Source: Saccharina japonica
Lineage: Eukaryota > Sar > Phaeophyceae > Laminariales > Laminariaceae
Direction: 5' to 3'
Assembly: GCA_008828725.1 (NCBI GenBank)
Contig: MEHQ01004020.1
Span: 704,593 to 768,592, forward strand
DNA: 64,000 nucleotides
Part shown: in pieces, positions 23,901-38,900 of the stretch
Position numbering within the stretch: the stretch's first letter is position 1
Layout of the letters: each line of letters opens with the position of its first letter
Notes under the pieces: model-generated
The model's input: only the letters and a program-made list of their open reading frames with translations
Told to the model about the DNA's origin: nothing
The model's database searches: none
Program-made: the position numbers and the translations under genes

Positions 23901-26900
23901 GTATAAAAAAGAAGGTTATTTGCGAATAGGAGTGGTATCCCCTTGGAACACGAGAGACGTCTTCTAAGCGGTCTTGTAGTATCGGAAATGGCTTCGGCTT
24001 GCTTAATGCGAAAACGATCGGCATCACGTAACCCGCCAAGATATCACTATTAATAGTCGTTTTTGACTGCCAAAATCACCGAAAGCCTCTGGAACACTGA
24101 CACTACACATTGCTTTCTTGGCAACTCGGCATTTGATACCATATCAATGGGCATATCATCACATAGCATCATGATGAGGATATATGTTGATGGTTACAAT
24201 CGCTAAATATATAGGAATCCAGTGCGATTGGATCGTACCGCTTGACACTTCCTCTAGGGCATGCCTTCTAGGTCATGTCTTACTCGTACCTATGTTTTTG
24301 GGGAAACAACTCATAATTATAGTTGGATATTGTGAATGCCTCATACATCGGACAGAAAATCGAATCCCACTTCATGGTTTAGATATTTCAGGGCAAATAT
24401 ACTCCCCATCTGCGTGATCTGTATGATATGTATGATCTACAGCAGCTCATGTTGTCATGCCGGGTGGGGGCCGCATAGTATCATATCATATCATATCATA
24501 TCATATCATATCATATCATATCATATCATATCATATCATATCATATCATATCATATCATATCATATCATATCATATCATATCATATCATATCATATCATA
24601 TCATATCATATCATATCATATCATATCATATCATATCATATCATATCATATCATATCATATCATATCATATCATATCATATCATATCATATCATATCATA
24701 TCATATCATATCATATCATATCATATCATATCATATCATATCATATCATATCATATCATATCATATCATATCATATCATATCATATCATATCATATCATA
24801 TCATATCATATCATATCATATCATATCATATCATATCATATCATATCATATCATATCATATCATATCATATCATATCATATCATATCATATCATATCATA
24901 TCATATCATATCATATCATATCATATCATATCATATCATATCATATCATATCATATCATATCATATCATATCATATCATATCATATCATATCATATCATA
25001 TCATATCATATCATATCATATCATATCATATCATATCATATCATATCATATCATATCATATCATATCATATCATATCATATCATATCATATCATATCATA
25101 TCATATCATATCATATCATATCATATCATATCATATCATATCATATCATATCATATCATATCATATCATATCATATCATATCATATCATATCATATCATA
25201 TCATATCATATCATATCATATCATATCATATCATATCATATCATATCATATCATATCATATCATATCATATCATATCATATCATATCATATCATATCATA
25301 TCATATCATATCATATCATATCATATCATATCATATCATATCATATCATATCATATCATATCATATCATATCATATCATATCATATCATATCATATCATA
25401 TCATATCATATCATATCATATCATATCATATCATATCATATCATATCATATCATATCATATCATATCATATCATATCATATCATATCATATAATATCATA
25501 TCATGTCATGTCATATCATATCATACAATTTAATATCATATCATATCATATCATATCATATCATATCATGTCATGTCATATCATATCATACAATCTAATA
25601 TCATATCATATCATATCATATCATACACATATCATATCAACATCACGTAAAATCACATAATATCATACCATATTATATGATATGATATGATATCATATCA
25701 TATCATATAATACTTCGATCGCGCCTACTACTTCCGGGGTGTTTACAGTATTAATAGTGTTTTATTGTGGTCCACTAAAATCTGACAGTTTTCGTTGTAG
25801 AGCACTCGCTATCGACGAACGTCATGGTAACCGATGACTACCTGTATCTGATCAATTTGAGAAGGGCCCCCGATATTTTGTTTGGCTCTATGGCGAAAAG
25901 GACGACAACTCAATGTGCCATGTATGGGCTATGTATCAGCAGTCCACACTCTGTTGCCCTAAATAACTGCTCCGGAGGTATTTACGACTACGATATCTTC
26001 TTCAAAACGAAAACAACAACATGTTCCAATAGTCCTGTCTAAATACGGTGTATCCCTTAGCGTCCTGCTATCATATCTTGTCATGCATAGGAGATGTATT
26101 GGATATATGTCATTAAGTCTTCCGACGAGAACGATGATTTATGAGTTATCAGCGTTGAAGCTCATCAACCACTGTACATAATGCTAACAAAGATAAGCAC
26201 TGATGTAAAAACGACTGGTACAGCACAAGTTATATCGTATAATATCATACCAGGTATGTCAAGGGTGCGCGCGGATCTGAATCCCAGACACCCCACTACC
26301 CCTCCCCTCTATATTGGAGGGAGGGAAAAACCGGACCGTTGTGATCCTAGGAAACAATAAGTCAACTTTTTTTTTATTGACCCCCCCCCCCCCCACACCA
26401 GCGAAAAAAAAGGGGGGGTCTCTAAAACCAAGTGAAAATAAAGGAACAAAAAACGAAAAAAAAAAGATTTTCGCTCATTTCGTCCTGTGATCACAGCGAT
26501 CCGGTTTGTTTTTCATTATGACCTTCCTAGGAGTGTGGTGTCGTTTTCTCTTTTTTTTTGTGCGCCTTTGGGTATGTACGCATTTTATTATATACCTGGT
26601 ATATATACTATCTATGTATGTATAAGTAACATTTTGTTCGTGCCTGTGGGTGAAAGCAGGCGTCGTTGCCGACCTCGCGCATCTCCTCGAGTAATCCTGC
26701 GATGGCTTCTGGAACTCCCTCCCGGCAGAACAGTAGTTTGGTCGCGTTCGCGCTCTTGCGGCACAAATTATACACCTATCATAGCACAGCACAGCACGGC
26801 ACAGCATGGCTCAGCGAGGCAACGCACGACACATCATGGCACAGCGAGGTACCGCACGACACAGCACGGCATAGCATGACATAGCATGGCACAGCATGGC

Positions 26901-29900
26901 ACAGCATGGCAGCAGTCACCAAAAGTAGGATTGTGACGACGCATGCTGCGATAGAGGTGCACCATGTTTTTTCTGAGCTCCTCACTTAAGGAGCGTCATA
27001 CCTCACCGAAAAATGATTTTGGAGAGGAAATAAAGTGCTGCCGGATGCGAAACCTCATGACCGAAGTATACTCTAAACATTATTCGTCACAAAAATGAAG
27101 TCCGACGAATTTGGGTTAAGGAGCCCGATCGTTCAGAAAACGATTAAGCCAAAAAGTGCTACCTCTACCGTAGCACGCGTCCAGCCAAATGTCAAATACC
27201 GCCATCCGCGGAGTCGAACAAACACACAAAACTCTTGGAATTTTACTTGATATAAGAATTTGTGTTGTTTGTCTTCTAGTGGGGGGGGTGGGGGGCGCGG
27301 GCGGGCACGTGACACTCAACCGTCTTGTGTGTATTTTTTTTTTTTTTTTTTTTCCATCGCATCTTGGGGGAGGGAGGTCGTGCGGTTTTGTCTCGGCTCG
27401 GGCACTCGATACTCATCAAGGGGGGGAGAGGGTAAGCCATCGTGTCTGGAGGCGTTTTTTTGTTTTTTGTAGGGGTGTATTCTCTCGGCAGGGGCACATG
27501 CCAATTAACGGGCAGGAACCGTCGGATTTGAGAGCGGTTCGTTGGGTTTCTTTTCACATCTGCGCCCATGACGGGTGTTAAATTAGTTTTATCTTGATCC
27601 GTCGTGAAATCTTTCCTCGGCAGTGTGACGAGCCGGTGCTGTTAACCTTTTTTTAACAAGAAACACTATTCCACACTCAATCATGAGTAGCGTATTCCCA
27701 CACACAGGCGTGCAGTTCGAAAGGGCTTAAATACTCCAATCCTTCAATAATTAAATGTTTTAATACTTCAATACTCAAATGCTTTAATACTTGAAATACT
27801 TCACTGCTTCATTATTTCAATAGTTAGTTATCCTTGGTCTATAGCGGTGCTCCATATACGAGGAACACCCTAAGGAAGACGTACCGCAGCGGAGACTGAT
27901 CATCACGACTGCGGGGACATTTTGGATTCATCCCCGGATTTCAGGCGCTGCATTTCGGGTTGGAGTTAGAGCTAAGGCTGGGGCTAGAGGCAATGTTAGC
28001 GTTAGTTGCTGATGTTTAGGCCTATGAGAGCTGTAACTATTGTATGTAGTCGTGATGATCAGAGTGGGCTAGTGTTATGGTACTGCTGGAATTAGGTGGA
28101 AATGCCGGTACACACCTGGTAACATGTCAGGGATCGTATTGGAAGTACTTGGAAGGCGTATCTTAGATGGAAACCAGGGGTTTCCAAGGCGAGGCAACTC
28201 GAGCCATCAGCCTTTGAGTATTTCATCGAGCGAAAACTAATAAAGCTGCTCTTCTGGTATCTCTAAGCAAACAAAACACGTGAGTGAGTACCAACGAGTA
28301 CCTGTTCAATAGACAAACCTAGCAGGGTTCAATAACCTCTGGTGTCCCGTACCCTTAACCTCACACGCCTGCATACCGCAGCGAGCGACGAAAAACACGC
28401 CTGCATTTACGAGGAACCCCCCCCCCCAAAAAAAGCATCCAAATACTGGAAAACTTCGTGTCTGCCGTACCAGTAACATTTCATTTTGTAGGCATGGGTC
28501 AACCGTGTGGAGAGCTCTCACCGTGGCGAGGGAGGGCAGGAGGTGGGAGGCGACGAAGGTGTGCCGCAGGCGGCTCCGCTGTGTCGGGCTGCACACCGTC
28601 GTCACGAGTCGTTCGTCGTGCAGCTGTTCCTCTTCTTCGAACGGGCTGTCTTCGGGCTCTTCCGCAGCGCTTTGTCTGGCCTCTAATAAGCGCGAGAGGG
28701 GGTTCGTGTGTGGGTGTGTGTCAAAGCAGGTGTCCCAAAGTCCTACCGTACATGCTTGTTTTGTTTTTCATCCTCCGCGGGGTGGGAAAGCATCAAGCGT
28801 TTTGAAGCTCACCAAAGTAGGGAAAATTGTAGCACATACGACTGCTATCAGGGGTATCACATTTAGGCCAAAAACAAATTCTGACTGATTATTACCGACT
28901 AATACCGACTATTTCCGACTATTACTGACTAACAACGAAAACTCATCGTAGCACTTCCCGGGGGTGCCAAAATATTGCGATTTTCGAGATATGGTGACAC
29001 TTAACGGGATCTACTGTATAATACCGTGCGGACTAAAGCGTCTCGTAGTACCCAAAAACAAGTCAAACGTATGCTGAACCCAGCTACAGCGTTGTTTCAT
29101 GTGTGATTCGTGTAACTTTTCACTTTTTCCGTGGAACATGAACGCTACTACAGTACCGGCAGTCCAAGGCAGAGATAACATCCGTGTCCGAAACTACTAT
29201 CGATTCCGATCACAAACCTATCGATCGCACAAAGCGCGTTGGATGTACAGTAGCTAAAAACGCATTGTGCTATATACTTAAGAACAGTACAGGGCACCTA
29301 ATAAGAAACAGGAAAGCTGACCCAGGGCTGGATTTATTATTTGAGAGAGGGTGCTTTCTACACTAATTTCAAGTTGACGACTCTCGGAATTCTTATATTT
29401 CTTTAAACATCAGCCTGGGTTTCTTACTATGTAGCCTGTTCCTTGTTAGGTGTCCTGTACTGCATACCTTTAGCCGCCCTCGCCATGAACTTTTCGTCTT
29501 CCTCTTGCGCCCGATCCCTCTTGAGGAACTTAGCGCCTTCGATTTTGACCTTCGCCTCTCGAGCCATCCGTTTCGTCAGTAACGCCTGCATATCAATACA
29601 TATCAATACATTAAATTACATATCAAGACATAACGCCTGCATATCAATACATACCAATACATTTAATTACATATCAAGACACAACGCCTGTATATCAATT
29701 ATATCAATACGTAGCAGGACAAGGCCCGAGCATAAATAACCACGAGCAAGGAGAGATGGGCATTGTGCTCCTCTTCAGTAGCAAGTGGAGGCCCCATCGC
29801 TACCATTGGCGGGCTGAATTTCCTGCGTGCTAAACGTAATGCAGGGGGCAGACCAAACGCGTTGGAGAATCAGACTTTGAGAAAATTCTACGTTTGTCCC

Positions 29901-32900
29901 GGCTTTGCTAAAGAGATAAGCTGGTTGACACTGCTACGGGGGGGGGTGTACTTCTTCTTTTTCATGCATGGCCGTAGTCGTATGACCATAGACCCTCGCA
30001 TCCCTACAATGCCGGGACGGAGCGTGTCGGGTTTTCACCGACCAGGCAGACATTGCTAGCACCAAGCGCGAAGCGCCGTGAGGTGTTGGGCGAGTCGCAT
30101 GAAGGGTCAGCTGCATCCTACTAAGAACCGCTTGTGAGGCGGACTTACTTGCATATGTATGACAGCTTCAATGAGTTACTTTAATTTCTGGTGTGGCCAC
30201 TTCCTGAGACAGCAATGGGAGGACTATGTAACTGCCTCGCGTGCCTTACCATATACAAACTACGTGACACGATCACCCCCCTTGTGCGGAGCAAAGGTTC
30301 TCCACCCCGCACAAGTGATCTAACTCGACCGCTAGCCTTGGTGACCGCCAAAACAAAAACTTTAACGGTACCCTGGTTGTCTAGCTCACGCAGTGAGAGA
30401 CGTGGTATACAGCGTCGTCACCAACCGACGCCAACCCAACCTATATATATATAATCAGAACCCACGATAGACTCAAAAAAACTTTTATCCCTCTATTTTT
30501 ACTAACCAAATTTGGTTCTGATAATTACAGCATGTTCATGTCCCCCCGCTATAAATGTATAGTTTTCACTACGAAACCCCACAAAGATTAAAGAGACAAG
30601 ATGGAAGTTAGCCCTTACTACTGCAATTCCAAGCTTAGCTCTTACTACTGATGACGTTGCGCAGTTGTAGAGGGGTTACGTTTCGAGCGAAGCCGCACCT
30701 TTTGGAGGCATCCGTGATGGGTAGATGCAAGGTACAGCAGGCCAGGGTACGCCGGAGCGCCCAGTACCTCGTCGTCGAATTCCAGCACCGCTGCCATGAT
30801 GAGCTCGTTCAGCCAACATTCGTTTTCCCTGCGCTCCAACAATGCGTTCCAACAATACAGAGCACCAGGAGTGTCGGTTTATGAGACGTAGCTCCCAGGA
30901 ATAGGTGTAAGGTGCATTTAGACATCCCAGGATAGCACCTGATTGTGAACATGTATCGACATGGAGTGCACACATATTGCCAGGTGTAACGTATTGGTGT
31001 GATATTGCTATTGTTATATACATATATATATATATATTTAATTATTTTAGGAGACCACAGTGCAGTATACCTTATTTTGGTTCTACGCTATAGGTATACC
31101 TTATTTTGGTTATTTTGGCTCCTTAACCCCAAATCGTCGGAATTTGTTTTTTTTTGTGTCAAATTTTGTGTCTCCATATTTTTCGTTGTATACTACTGTA
31201 GCACTTTTATTTTCCTCCCAAATCAGTTTTTGACTTGCTANATCTTGACTAGCGGAAAGCGCGAAAGCGTGAGTCAGCAAAATTCGATGAATATCGACAA
31301 GCGTTGGGAAGGCTGAACCCTCTGCGCAATAAAAATCAAGGCAATAACTGTAGTGGGGGAGGAGGGAGAGGAGCCTACTTTGTGACCCCGGATCTGAGTT
31401 ACGACTAGGAAGGGAAAAAGACAGAAGTGCGAAGAAAATGAATGGGATGGAAAAAAAGGGCGAAAAAACACAAACACGCACACAACGCAGCCGTACTGCA
31501 CCGTTCTTGCTGCGTGTTCACAATACATAGACTTACGTACAGTTGTCTTTCTGTTCTTATTGCTTAATTACAAGACCCTGCTGCGCTGTCAGAGAGTCTC
31601 GGACAAAAAATTCGTCGCTTCTCTACGATCTTGGCGTTTTTGGTTTCCTTCGCTTTCCTTCCAGCTCGGTTCAACTCACACTAAATCCGAAAAATAAACA
31701 TACCACACTGATGTCAAGATGAATATGTACATCTACAGGTGGACGAGGTGGCCATGGCCATCATGTGCAACCTTACTCACGACGTGTGCTGCGAGATAGA
31801 CATCTTGGGAACGACGGGGGCATTGGAGCACGCCTTTCGCCAGGTAGGTGATAAATAAACCCAACCCAACCCAAACCAACCCAGCCCATCCAAGAACATT
31901 GACGAGGAGTACGAGCAGTACGTACCCATAAGGCAAACGAGGGTTTCTATGAGAGGGAGGACCCTTCAAGAAAAGAAAGCGCTCGATATGTTGTTGGTTC
32001 AGGGCGATAGAAGAGGAAACTGCTACTTCTGCGGTGTGAGAATAGTTTCGATTCATGTCGGGGTGTAACATGTTTACTGTATACTGTATACTGTATACCA
32101 GATAATGCTTGTTGGAGGGAAAATCTACCGATAGTTACACTACTTTCCTTGGAGCGAGGAATCGCCTGCGCATGATACCGTACACAAATTATTTTTTTAA
32201 GCGCAGGAACCACCTTTCGTGGTTTCGGTCAGTGTCCACTCTGTACAGGGTAGGTGATCATAAATGTCCACTCCGTACAAGGTAAAGGTCCCTTAGACGG
32301 ACCCCCCGCCCCCCCCTCCGACAATTGAGTCGTGCATCAGCGCCATGAGCCAAACTGAGGGTCGACGTTTGTTTTCACCGTTTCGTACGAGAGTCGGCTA
32401 GCTAGCTGGCTGTCTGTCTGGCTGGCTTGTACCCCCCGCCATGCACTATGCCCTTTGCAGTCCGTGGCGGGCCCTCCCGAACCCGGCACAAGCGTTTTGG
32501 TGTGTTGTGTCTCAAACCAACAACGAGGTGGACCCAGGGTAGTTAAATGAAAGCAATGTAAGTATGTCAGCTGTGAGTTGCATCAGCGGCTCAATGGTCG
32601 ACATTTTGTGACAGGTACGCTAACATTCGCGACAACAGCGATCGGTACCAAGCTCGTTGGAGCCAACACACCCAACTCCTTCCGCCGGTCAAGCACGGAA
32701 TTATTGGGCGATTTCTAGGTTTTTTAACACCACACCCTCGGTACTACGTTCCTACCTCGCCGACAACTATTGCATGTACAAAGCCAGACCACCGCAGCAC
32801 ATGCCCGTTTTAATATTTACCATTGCCGTATGAACATATCGCTGCGCCGCTATGTGTGTTTGCTAGGCGCTTTCTCCAAGCCGAGCGGTGTTGAAGCACG

Positions 32901-35900
32901 TGGCCGGCGTACTGGGAAACCTGGCGCACGTTTTACAACCCACTCCGACGGGTTGCCACGCGGTAGAAGGGGACGGGGTCGTTACAGTTACAGTGTTCGA
33001 CGTTTTGAAACGGCTGACGGACATGGATGAACAGGTGGGACTTTGGTTTCGTTCAATCGCGTCCAATCTCGTCTAACGAAGCACATCACTACAAGGTGGT
33101 AGAGGGAGGAGGACCGTTTGGGCAACACCACTATCTAACCGTCAATCCATGCCACTACACTACAATGCGGTACCACTGCAGTGCGGCACAGGGGGGGGTT
33201 ATTCGGGTAAGCACCACAATATAAGCCTCTAGCCATGCCATTACAGTGCGGTAGAGGGGGGGGTACTTTTGGGTAACCCCGCCATCTAGCCCTCGAGCCA
33301 TGCCACTACACATTGTGGTGCCCCTGTACAGTGCGGTAGGGGAGTCGTTCGGACAGATAGATCATCTACAGATCAGACAGATATATCATCTACAGATAGA
33401 TCATCTAGATCATCCAGATCCTAACCCTAAGTTGTCATGTGTTGTGCAGGACCTGTCTATTAATAGTACAGATCCAACCCAGGAAACAGGGTCTACTGTA
33501 GATCGTGCAGGTTATACGACTTCCACTCGGCAACATGAGCTAGATCATACAGATCATACAGTTCATACAGATCATACAGATCATACAGATCATACAGATC
33601 ATACATATCATACAGATCATACAGATCACACAGATCATACAGATCATACAGATCACACAGATCATACCGATCATACAGCTCATACAGATCATACAGATCA
33701 CACAGATCATACAGATCATACAGATCATACAGATCACACAGATCATACAGATCATACAGATCATACAGATCACACAGCTCACACAGATCATACAGATCAT
33801 ACACCTATTATCTGCCCTGAAATATCTAGACCATGCAAATGGGAATCGATCATATATCTGTAGATGATCTGTCCAAGGCGTGCCTGGTTTGTGCTACAGG
33901 AGTAGTCCCCTCCTCTACCGTGCCCGGTTTCTACGTAGAAAAAAATCCCCCACTTTCTGCCACGATTCTTGCCGTGAGAAAAAATATCCAGTAGACAGAA
34001 GTGACTCAGTAGACAGAAACGATCACGTCGCATTACGTCGGCAAAATAGACTCGCATTACATCAGGTTCCCTTGGTTAAGAAGGGGTCAGTGGGGGTTGA
34101 TCAAGTGTTTCCCTCGGCCGTTTTTTGCTTGCTTCGATCTCCTCTCCCCGTGTTTTCAGTGCCTTAAGTTTGTCCTAACCTTAACCCATGTGTTTCAGCG
34201 CCTTGCATTTAGGTCCAGCGCCATATTGTACGAGCTCACACGCAGGCGCAACTACGCCAGCATCTTGCCTGACCTGAAGGGTCTCAGCGACATTGTCTTC
34301 AAGCTCTTCAGGTACGGGTATGAACGATATTAAGGGTATCGTCTCCCAAGCTCTTTAGATAATGGTCTCAGTGATAACTGTCCTCTTCAAGCTCTTCAGG
34401 CACGAGCTTCTGTACGTAAACGTTGCGCTTGGATGCCGCATGTGAAACACATTTAGCCTGCAGCCTACAGTCGACGTACGTGTGCCTCAGCACGCGCAAG
34501 TGTAGCCGGAATACTTCGGACTGTGCTTTGTGTTTGCCTGCGCATTCTGTGTACCACGAGGTTATCGAAAGTGCAACAAACACAAATTGACTACCGTACA
34601 CGACGATGTGCATCACACCCCTGGTGAAACCACTTGAGTTTCTAAGCAAAATATCACCCGGTGCAGTATACTCCGAGGGGGGGGGGGGATTCACGACATA
34701 TAGGGCGATAGACACGGTTGCATACGGTAGACAAGGGACCCGCCAGAAGAAGTAACGGTAAACCGCTTGTTTTGCTGTTCCTCACGACGTTTGTATCATA
34801 CTTCCAGCGTTAACGAATGTTTTCACAGCGAACGTGTAAACCGGTTTTGACAATTATGAGTAGGTCTCGATTTGATCGACTGCAAGGAAATAAATTCCAG
34901 CTGCGCCAAGCGCTGTTATTACGGCGGACCATAGTAAATACTAGTACATATAGAACCAAATATTGTGAGTAAAAATATGTAAATATATGGGTTTTTGTCT
35001 GTACCGTAGGTTTCATTTCTAAAAGATGATCCCAGTACTAAAAGATGCCTACAAAACCCACCTAGCGACGTGCGCGGGTGGATAGACACGGCTTGTGACA
35101 CTCGATGCGCGCGCACCGATGTCTTGGCTAACAGACCCTGACGGACCACTCGCTGTTACTGCTTAGTATTAGTATTAGTATTAGTACTAGTATTAGTATT
35201 AGTATTAGTATTAGTATACTAGTTTTAGCATTAGTATATTTACCAACTGAGAAACTACCCAATAACCCAACAAGCCAATAAGGCAATAAGGCAATAAGGC
35301 ATGGGATTGCTCATCGGGTTAAGATTAGGCGCAAAAACATATTCCTAGACGTTTTTGTGTACACTTCCTCAAGTGAGGATCCTCATTAGTCTACTGGTGA
35401 ACGTACTGTCTACTGTTGAACATACTGTCTACTGCTGAACACACTGCCTGCTGTTGAACATATTGTCTACTGTTGAATATGCCGTCTACTGTTGAACATA
35501 CCGTATAGTGTTAAACATACTGTCTACTGTTGAACATGTTGTCTACTGTTGAATATGCCCTCTGCAATTGAACATACTGTATAGTGTTGAACATACTGTT
35601 TAGTATTGAACAAACTGTCCATTTTTACCGTTCTACAGCGTCGGGGGGACTGGCCACGACCGCTGCTGCTCACGGCGTCAAAAATGTGGCAAACTATGAT
35701 ATATGTGCCGTCGTTCGTTTTCGTTGGGTGATGCATGTGATACGTGTGAGCAGGTCTGGCTTGCCGCAAACACAGAACTACTGTCTCCAGGCGTTCTTCA
35801 ACATGACACGCAACGAGGACTTTGCCATGGCCCTCGCTAAATCTCACATGGTGGAAGCGTTCATCGTAGGATGCATGGTGCACACAGCCAGGCAAGCCGT

Positions 35901-38900
35901 GGTTGCAACCTCAGCAGATAACCTTTGTTTGTTTTTTCGTGGATTGAGCGTGTTCGCTCCCACGACCGCTTTACCAGTATATTTGCTTATTTTGCCAGTC
36001 GATAACCCATACTGGTATGATATGGCACGAAGCAGCTGATTTTGTGTTGCGGTGCTGTTCGTTCGCAAGGAGTAAAGGTGGTATTGCCATCGCAATCACG
36101 AATTCAGCGCATCAGTGATCGACAAATTAACCGTCGAGCGTAATCAATCACTGCTCTTCACTCACGATGTTCGGAATACTTCGACCACTGTATCGTACCA
36201 GTATAAGACACAAGATAGTACGCTCACTGGGACGAATGGATGTCCTAAGCCAATTTTCTCCTAGCCATGCCTTAGGTGGCTTTCGAAAGAGCTCGTATTC
36301 AAATTCAGAATATATCTTTCCATCGACGCACCGCTGGACATATTTAGTGTTTGCACTCTTCCTGTTGTCTAGATGACCACCTCGAAAATNCGTCGCAGGG
36401 GGTAGGAGGTGTAAGATCACTGTACGAGAGACAAGAATNAACGAACCCTCTGTTAGCGTTACTATAGTGTGAGTGTGAAACGACGTCCAGCGCGCTCCTT
36501 CCGCAGCGGCCCATACGCAGGTTAGCCCTCCGTGTCGCCGCATCTTAGCGGTGTGAATATCAGCCTGTGTAGCTAATATGCGATATGTTCGCTGTGGCGC
36601 AGCTCATCCTTCCATGGTTTCCCGGTTCTTTGGCGGTGAGGTACTCCCCGTCTCTACCGCTCGTCCCAACTACCGCCGCGGAATTTATATTTTACCGTCG
36701 TTGCCACCTGACTGAGATGCCTGAGAAACCATTAACAAAACCAGGCGATTTTCCGAATCGAGAATTCACTTTCCGAATGCTCATGATCGACATCTACTGT
36801 GGAGCGTGTGTTTTGTTCCTTCCCGTGGTCTCGTGGCTACTTCTCGCGAGTATCATGGTGAGATTCGAGTGTGGTATTTGCCTCATAGCTTCTCGTGTTG
36901 AGCGCTGATACTAGAGAAATACGCATGCGCCTTCTCGTTTCTTGATTTGCTCTAGTTGGTGTAGCAGTCCCGCTCACAGATCGTAGCGACTTGGCAGTGT
37001 CTTGGTGCTCTAGATTATGCAACCGCAGATAATAAACCAAGTGACTCCAAGTCGTAAAGTATCTCATGACAGCGGAGTAACCTCGACGATCGCTTCCTCA
37101 TGCCCAAGACGGTACATCGATGTCAGAGCTCGCATTCATTTCCCCAAACATTTAATGGAGATATAGACATCTATCCCGTCAACATACATATAAGAGTCTG
37201 ATACACCCGTTTGTAGTATTCCTGCCTCCGGCCCATATCTCGGTACGCATGAGAGCGCCTCCTCCAGTGCGCGCGTGCGTGTGCGCAGCGCCTCGTCCCG
37301 TCGCGCCGTCCCCGTTCCCGCATACACTTCCTTGTGCGCGCGTGTGCGTCCTCCGTCCCTCCTCCGTCATTAACGCCAGCTCACGTTTTTATGTCGCACC
37401 TCTACGTCTTATATATATATCAGGTGCGTGTGCGACTCCTCCGCTCTCTTCTCAGGTCTTTATCCCATACTTTTTGCAATAGCGACGTGGTGGAGAGTAT
37501 CGGCGCCTTTGGGCGAGTAGTCGATCTCATACTGCTCTTTTGAAGACACTCTTGTCTGGTTCTCGTCCACCGGTTTGAAATGAGGTAGTACAGGACTTCA
37601 GAAGACACCTCTTTCAAGCGCGAGCTGCACCGATCCGAAAATAATTGATGAGTTTCGCGACAGCGACGGGGACGGCAACGGCGATCGGGACGGGGACGGG
37701 GACGGGGACGGGGACGGGAACGGGGACGGGGACGGGGGGCGGGGGCGGGAACGAGGGACTCTTAGAGGGGTTGGCCTTAGCCGAGATTGGGGCGAGCGTT
37801 AACAGAGCATGCCCGTTGAGTCTGCCTCAAAGTGAGGTAGTAAATCACGGTATTGTTTAATCTCTATGTTTTGGTATGGCTTCATCTCGATTGCCTGAAG
37901 CAGCCGACGTCTTGTGGCTTTTCTTGTTTGCTTATTATTATTTTAATATCCTCGTGTACTCAAAGGCACCAATATTCTTGCATCTTCGATATCTCGACTG
38001 CCAATCGACGCTGATTTTCAGTTTTATTAGTGTGATCGACAGTTGACACAAATTAATATATTTTACAGCATACATTTTGACTGTGAGAGAAGTACATCTC
38101 TTGGAAAAAAACTATTTCGATTGTCATCGCATCGGAAAGGAAATTCTCGATTCGGAAAATCGCCTGTTTTGTAGTGCTCAGCACTCAGTCAGTGCACGAG
38201 GGTAAATAGTAATTTCGCGGCGTGCAGTTGGACGGCGTAACGGGGATATGCTCGCCAACGAACCGAAACTACAGTGCCGGCAGCCAAATCATGATTCATG
38301 CGTCGGTGCGTCGGTATAAGTTCGTTATTCTTGTCTCTCGTACAGTGATCTTACACCTCCTACCCCCTGCGACGATTTTCGAGGTGGTCATCTAGACAAC
38401 AGGAAGAGTGCAAACACTAAATATGTCCAGCGGTGCGTCGATGGAAAGATATATTCCGAATTTGAATACGAGCTCTTTCGAAAGCCACCTAAGGCATGGC
38501 TAGGAGAAAATTGGCTTAGGACATCCATTCGTCCCAGTGAGCGTACTATCTTGTGTCTTATACTGGTACGATACAGTGGTCGAAGTATTCCGAACATCGT
38601 GAGTGAAGAGCAGTGATTGATTTACGCTCGACGGTTAATTTGTCGATCACTGATGCGCTGAATTCGTGATTGCGATGGCAATACCACCTTTACTCCTTGC
38701 GAACGAACAGCACCGCAACACAAAATCAGCTGCTTCGTGCCATATCATACCAGTATGGGTTATCGACTGGCAAAATAAGCAAATATACATGGTAAAGCGG
38801 TCGTGGGAGCGAACACGCTCAATCCACGAAAAAACAAACAAAGGTTATCTGCTGAGGTTGCAACCACGGCTTGCCTGGCTGTGTGCACCATGCATCCTAC

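Larger units (their letters stand above)
31739..35891 (+). pseudogene. wrong-strand copy of ARM gene exons 20-23
   Basis: Four exons with intact splice sites, copied from the minus-strand gene: 31739-31843, 32867-33034, 34199-34311 and 35754-35891. Reading frames are intact. One visible change is His for Leu in the second (TPTGCHAVEG versus TPTGCLAVEG). They have no flanking exons on this strand, so they cannot make a complete protein as assembled. Treat them as an allelic or duplicate copy. Confidence 0.75.
31242..36438. repeat. inverted duplication, left arm
   Basis: Reverse complement of 45471 down to about 41800, continuing through the 2-kb duplicated block, at roughly 97-99 percent identity by eye. 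Differences include microsatellite lengths, a 37-base segment missing here near 35150, and CTATTAATAG presence or absence. N bases sit at both ends (31241, 36439) and at 36390. Most likely an unmerged second haplotype or misjoined contig; a real palindromic duplication is possible. Confidence 0.9.

Noticed and set aside
24336..25533. ORFs of over 350 codons with Ile-Ser-Tyr-His repeats
   Set aside because: They are translations of the (TCATA)n array, which is open in all frames on that strand.
37471..37595. Minus-strand exon-like segment (HFKPVDENQTRV, EIDYSPKGADTLHH)
   Set aside because: It has usable splice sites and starts in phase after exon 23. Its 125-base length breaks the frame with exon 24, while exons 23 and 24 join directly. 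Left out, but worth testing by RNA-seq.
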